Assembly: GCA_050741915.1 (NCBI GenBank)
Contig: JBOGEX010000115.1
Location: 1 to 21,842 of the forward strand
Length of the DNA stretch: 21,842 bases
Direction: 5' to 3'
Source: JACCTH01 sp050741915
Lineage (GTDB): Bacteria > Actinomycetota > Acidimicrobiia > Spongiisociales > ZC4RG35
This document shows, piece by piece, positions 21,196-21,842 of the stretch (within the stretch, counting starts at the first letter, position 1; the number at the start of each line of letters is the position of its first letter). Below the pieces are notes generated by a model. It saw nothing but the letters and a program-made list of their open reading frames with translations, was not told the origin of the DNA and did not search any database. The position numbers and the translations under genes were made by a program.

Positions 21196-21842
21196 ATGAC
21201 CTCGACCGACCCCGACCCGAAGACCGATCGATACAAGTTCTGGCCGGGAGCCACTCGCAGAACCTTCCTCAGGCTGCTGGCGGGCCTGGGGGTGGCGGGC
21301 GGGGCCACCTACCTGGGGACCAGGGTGCTGGGCCGGCCCGGCACCGCTGCTACGACAACCATTCCCTCGTCCACCCGCTCCACCGCCGCTTCGGCTGCCC
21401 CCTCCACCACGGCCCAGGCGGCCGCGCCGCCGGTCTTCGAGCTGGCCGACTTCGCCGACAACGTCCGGTTCGGCGGGCCTCCCAAGGACGGCATCCCTCC
21501 TCTCGACGAGCCGAGGTACCTGGGCGCCGAAGAGGTCGACTTCCTGAAGGACGGCGACGTCGTCTTCGGCCTGGAGCGGGAGGGCCGGGTGGTGGCCTAC
21601 CCGCAGCTGGTTCTCGTCTGGCACGAGATCGTCAACGACACCTTCCCCGACGGTCCGCTCTCGGTCACCTACTGCCCGCTCACCGGGTCCACGGTCGCCT
21701 TCCGGGGGACCGCCACCTCCGGCGAGGCCTACACGTTTGGGACCTCCGGCAACCTGGTCAACTCCAACCTGCTCATGTATGACCGCCAGACCGACAGCCG
21801 CTGGCCCCAGATCCTCGCCCAGGCCATCAGCGGCCCGGCCTT
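21196..21842 (+). CDS. DUF3179 domain protein with Tat signal, cut by window end
   Basis: The first 215 residues are present and the frame is open at the right edge. A twin-arginine signal (TRRTFLRLLAGLGVAGGATY, about 20-40) is followed by a Thr/Ser/Ala-rich linker, then a DUF3179 domain with its typical sequence: GIPPLDEPRYLGAEEVDFL, VVAYPQLVLVWHEIVND, LSVTYCPLTGSTVAFRG and FGTSGNLVNSNLLMYDRQTD. The domain has unknown function. Its conserved His (WHEIVND) and Cys (YCPLTGS) look like possible metal or active-site residues. Tat export suggests folding, perhaps with a cofactor, before export. The ATG at 21196 follows GAAGG and the dyad at 21149-21165. Confidence 0.88.
   Translation, partial: MTSTDPDPKTDRYKFWPGATRRTFLRLLAGLGVAGGATYLGTRVLGRPGTAATTTIPSSTRSTAASAAPSTTAQAAAPPVFELADFADNVRFGGPPKDGIPPLDEPRYLGAEEVDFLKDGDVVFGLEREGRVVAYPQLVLVWHEIVNDTFPDGPLSVTYCPLTGSTVAFRGTATSGEAYTFGTSGNLVNSNLLMYDRQTDSRWPQILAQAISGPA

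Noticed and set aside
1..21842. CRISPR arrays, tRNA/rRNA genes, insertion sequences, transposases, integrases, attachment sites
   Set aside because: None seen: no regularly spaced direct repeats, no transposase motifs, no cloverleaf or rRNA-like stretches.

Overview
This is a GC-rich window from a bacterium that looks actinobacterial, perhaps an Acidimicrobiia-like lineage. The hints are a CopC-CopD fusion, an E-type sortase, a CsoR of the mycobacterial/streptomycete kind, a caa3-type oxidase subunit II, GTG/TTG starts and probable leaderless genes. The taxonomic placement is inference. Almost every recognisable gene belongs to one theme: copper handling (sensing, export, periplasmic and cytosolic binding) joined to cytochrome c and cytochrome oxidase biogenesis and extracytoplasmic thiol redox.

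Layout. 1-920: a frameshifted DUF1684 gene (+) and otherwise nothing recognised. 921-4090 (-): a CopC-CopD fusion, remnants of a BNR-type protein and a frameshifted SHOCT protein, then a CcdA. 4135-7187 (+): a TlpA-like thioredoxin and a P1B ATPase with an unusual CPD motif. 7369-7859 (+): a frameshifted MerR-family regulator whose end overlaps a 24-residue peptide with 8 cysteines. 7979-8395 (-): a YHS-domain protein and a small membrane protein. 8656-10155 (+): a DUF2933-like protein and a lipoprotein CuA/cytochrome c oxidase subunit II. 10243-17629 (-): a long leftward block holding a Met-rich secreted peptide, CopZ, CsoR, CcmH, CcmF, a CcmI-like TPR protein, a sortase, a small membrane protein, a glutaredoxin-like protein, a CPPC redoxin and a second CcdA-like protein. 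17819-20927 (+): CopA and an Lgt-like membrane protein. 21196-end (+): a Tat-exported DUF3179 protein cut by the window edge.

Regulation is the most striking feature. A 17-bp dyad, roughly TAC(T/G)AC-N5-GT(C/A)GTA, recurs at about twelve intergenic positions, in front of nearly every transcription unit (ccdA/tlpA, the CPD ATPase, the small membrane protein/YHS pair, DUF2933-coxB, the Met-rich peptide, ccmF, the CcmI-like gene, probably the sortase, the second ccdA operon, the lgt-like gene and DUF3179). Its half-sites look like those of BlaI/MecI/CopY-family repressors, but no such repressor is encoded here. A second, separate 14-bp operator occurs identically before csoR and copA and is very probably the CsoR site. 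A third control element, a MerR-type promoter with a 20-bp spacer, precedes the MerR gene. The window therefore appears to show three layers of metal control over one copper and cytochrome-assembly island.

Caveat: DUF1684, SHOCT and MerR all carry frameshifts. Most of these can be repaired by restoring one G or C in a short G/C run, so some may be sequencing or assembly errors rather than gene decay.
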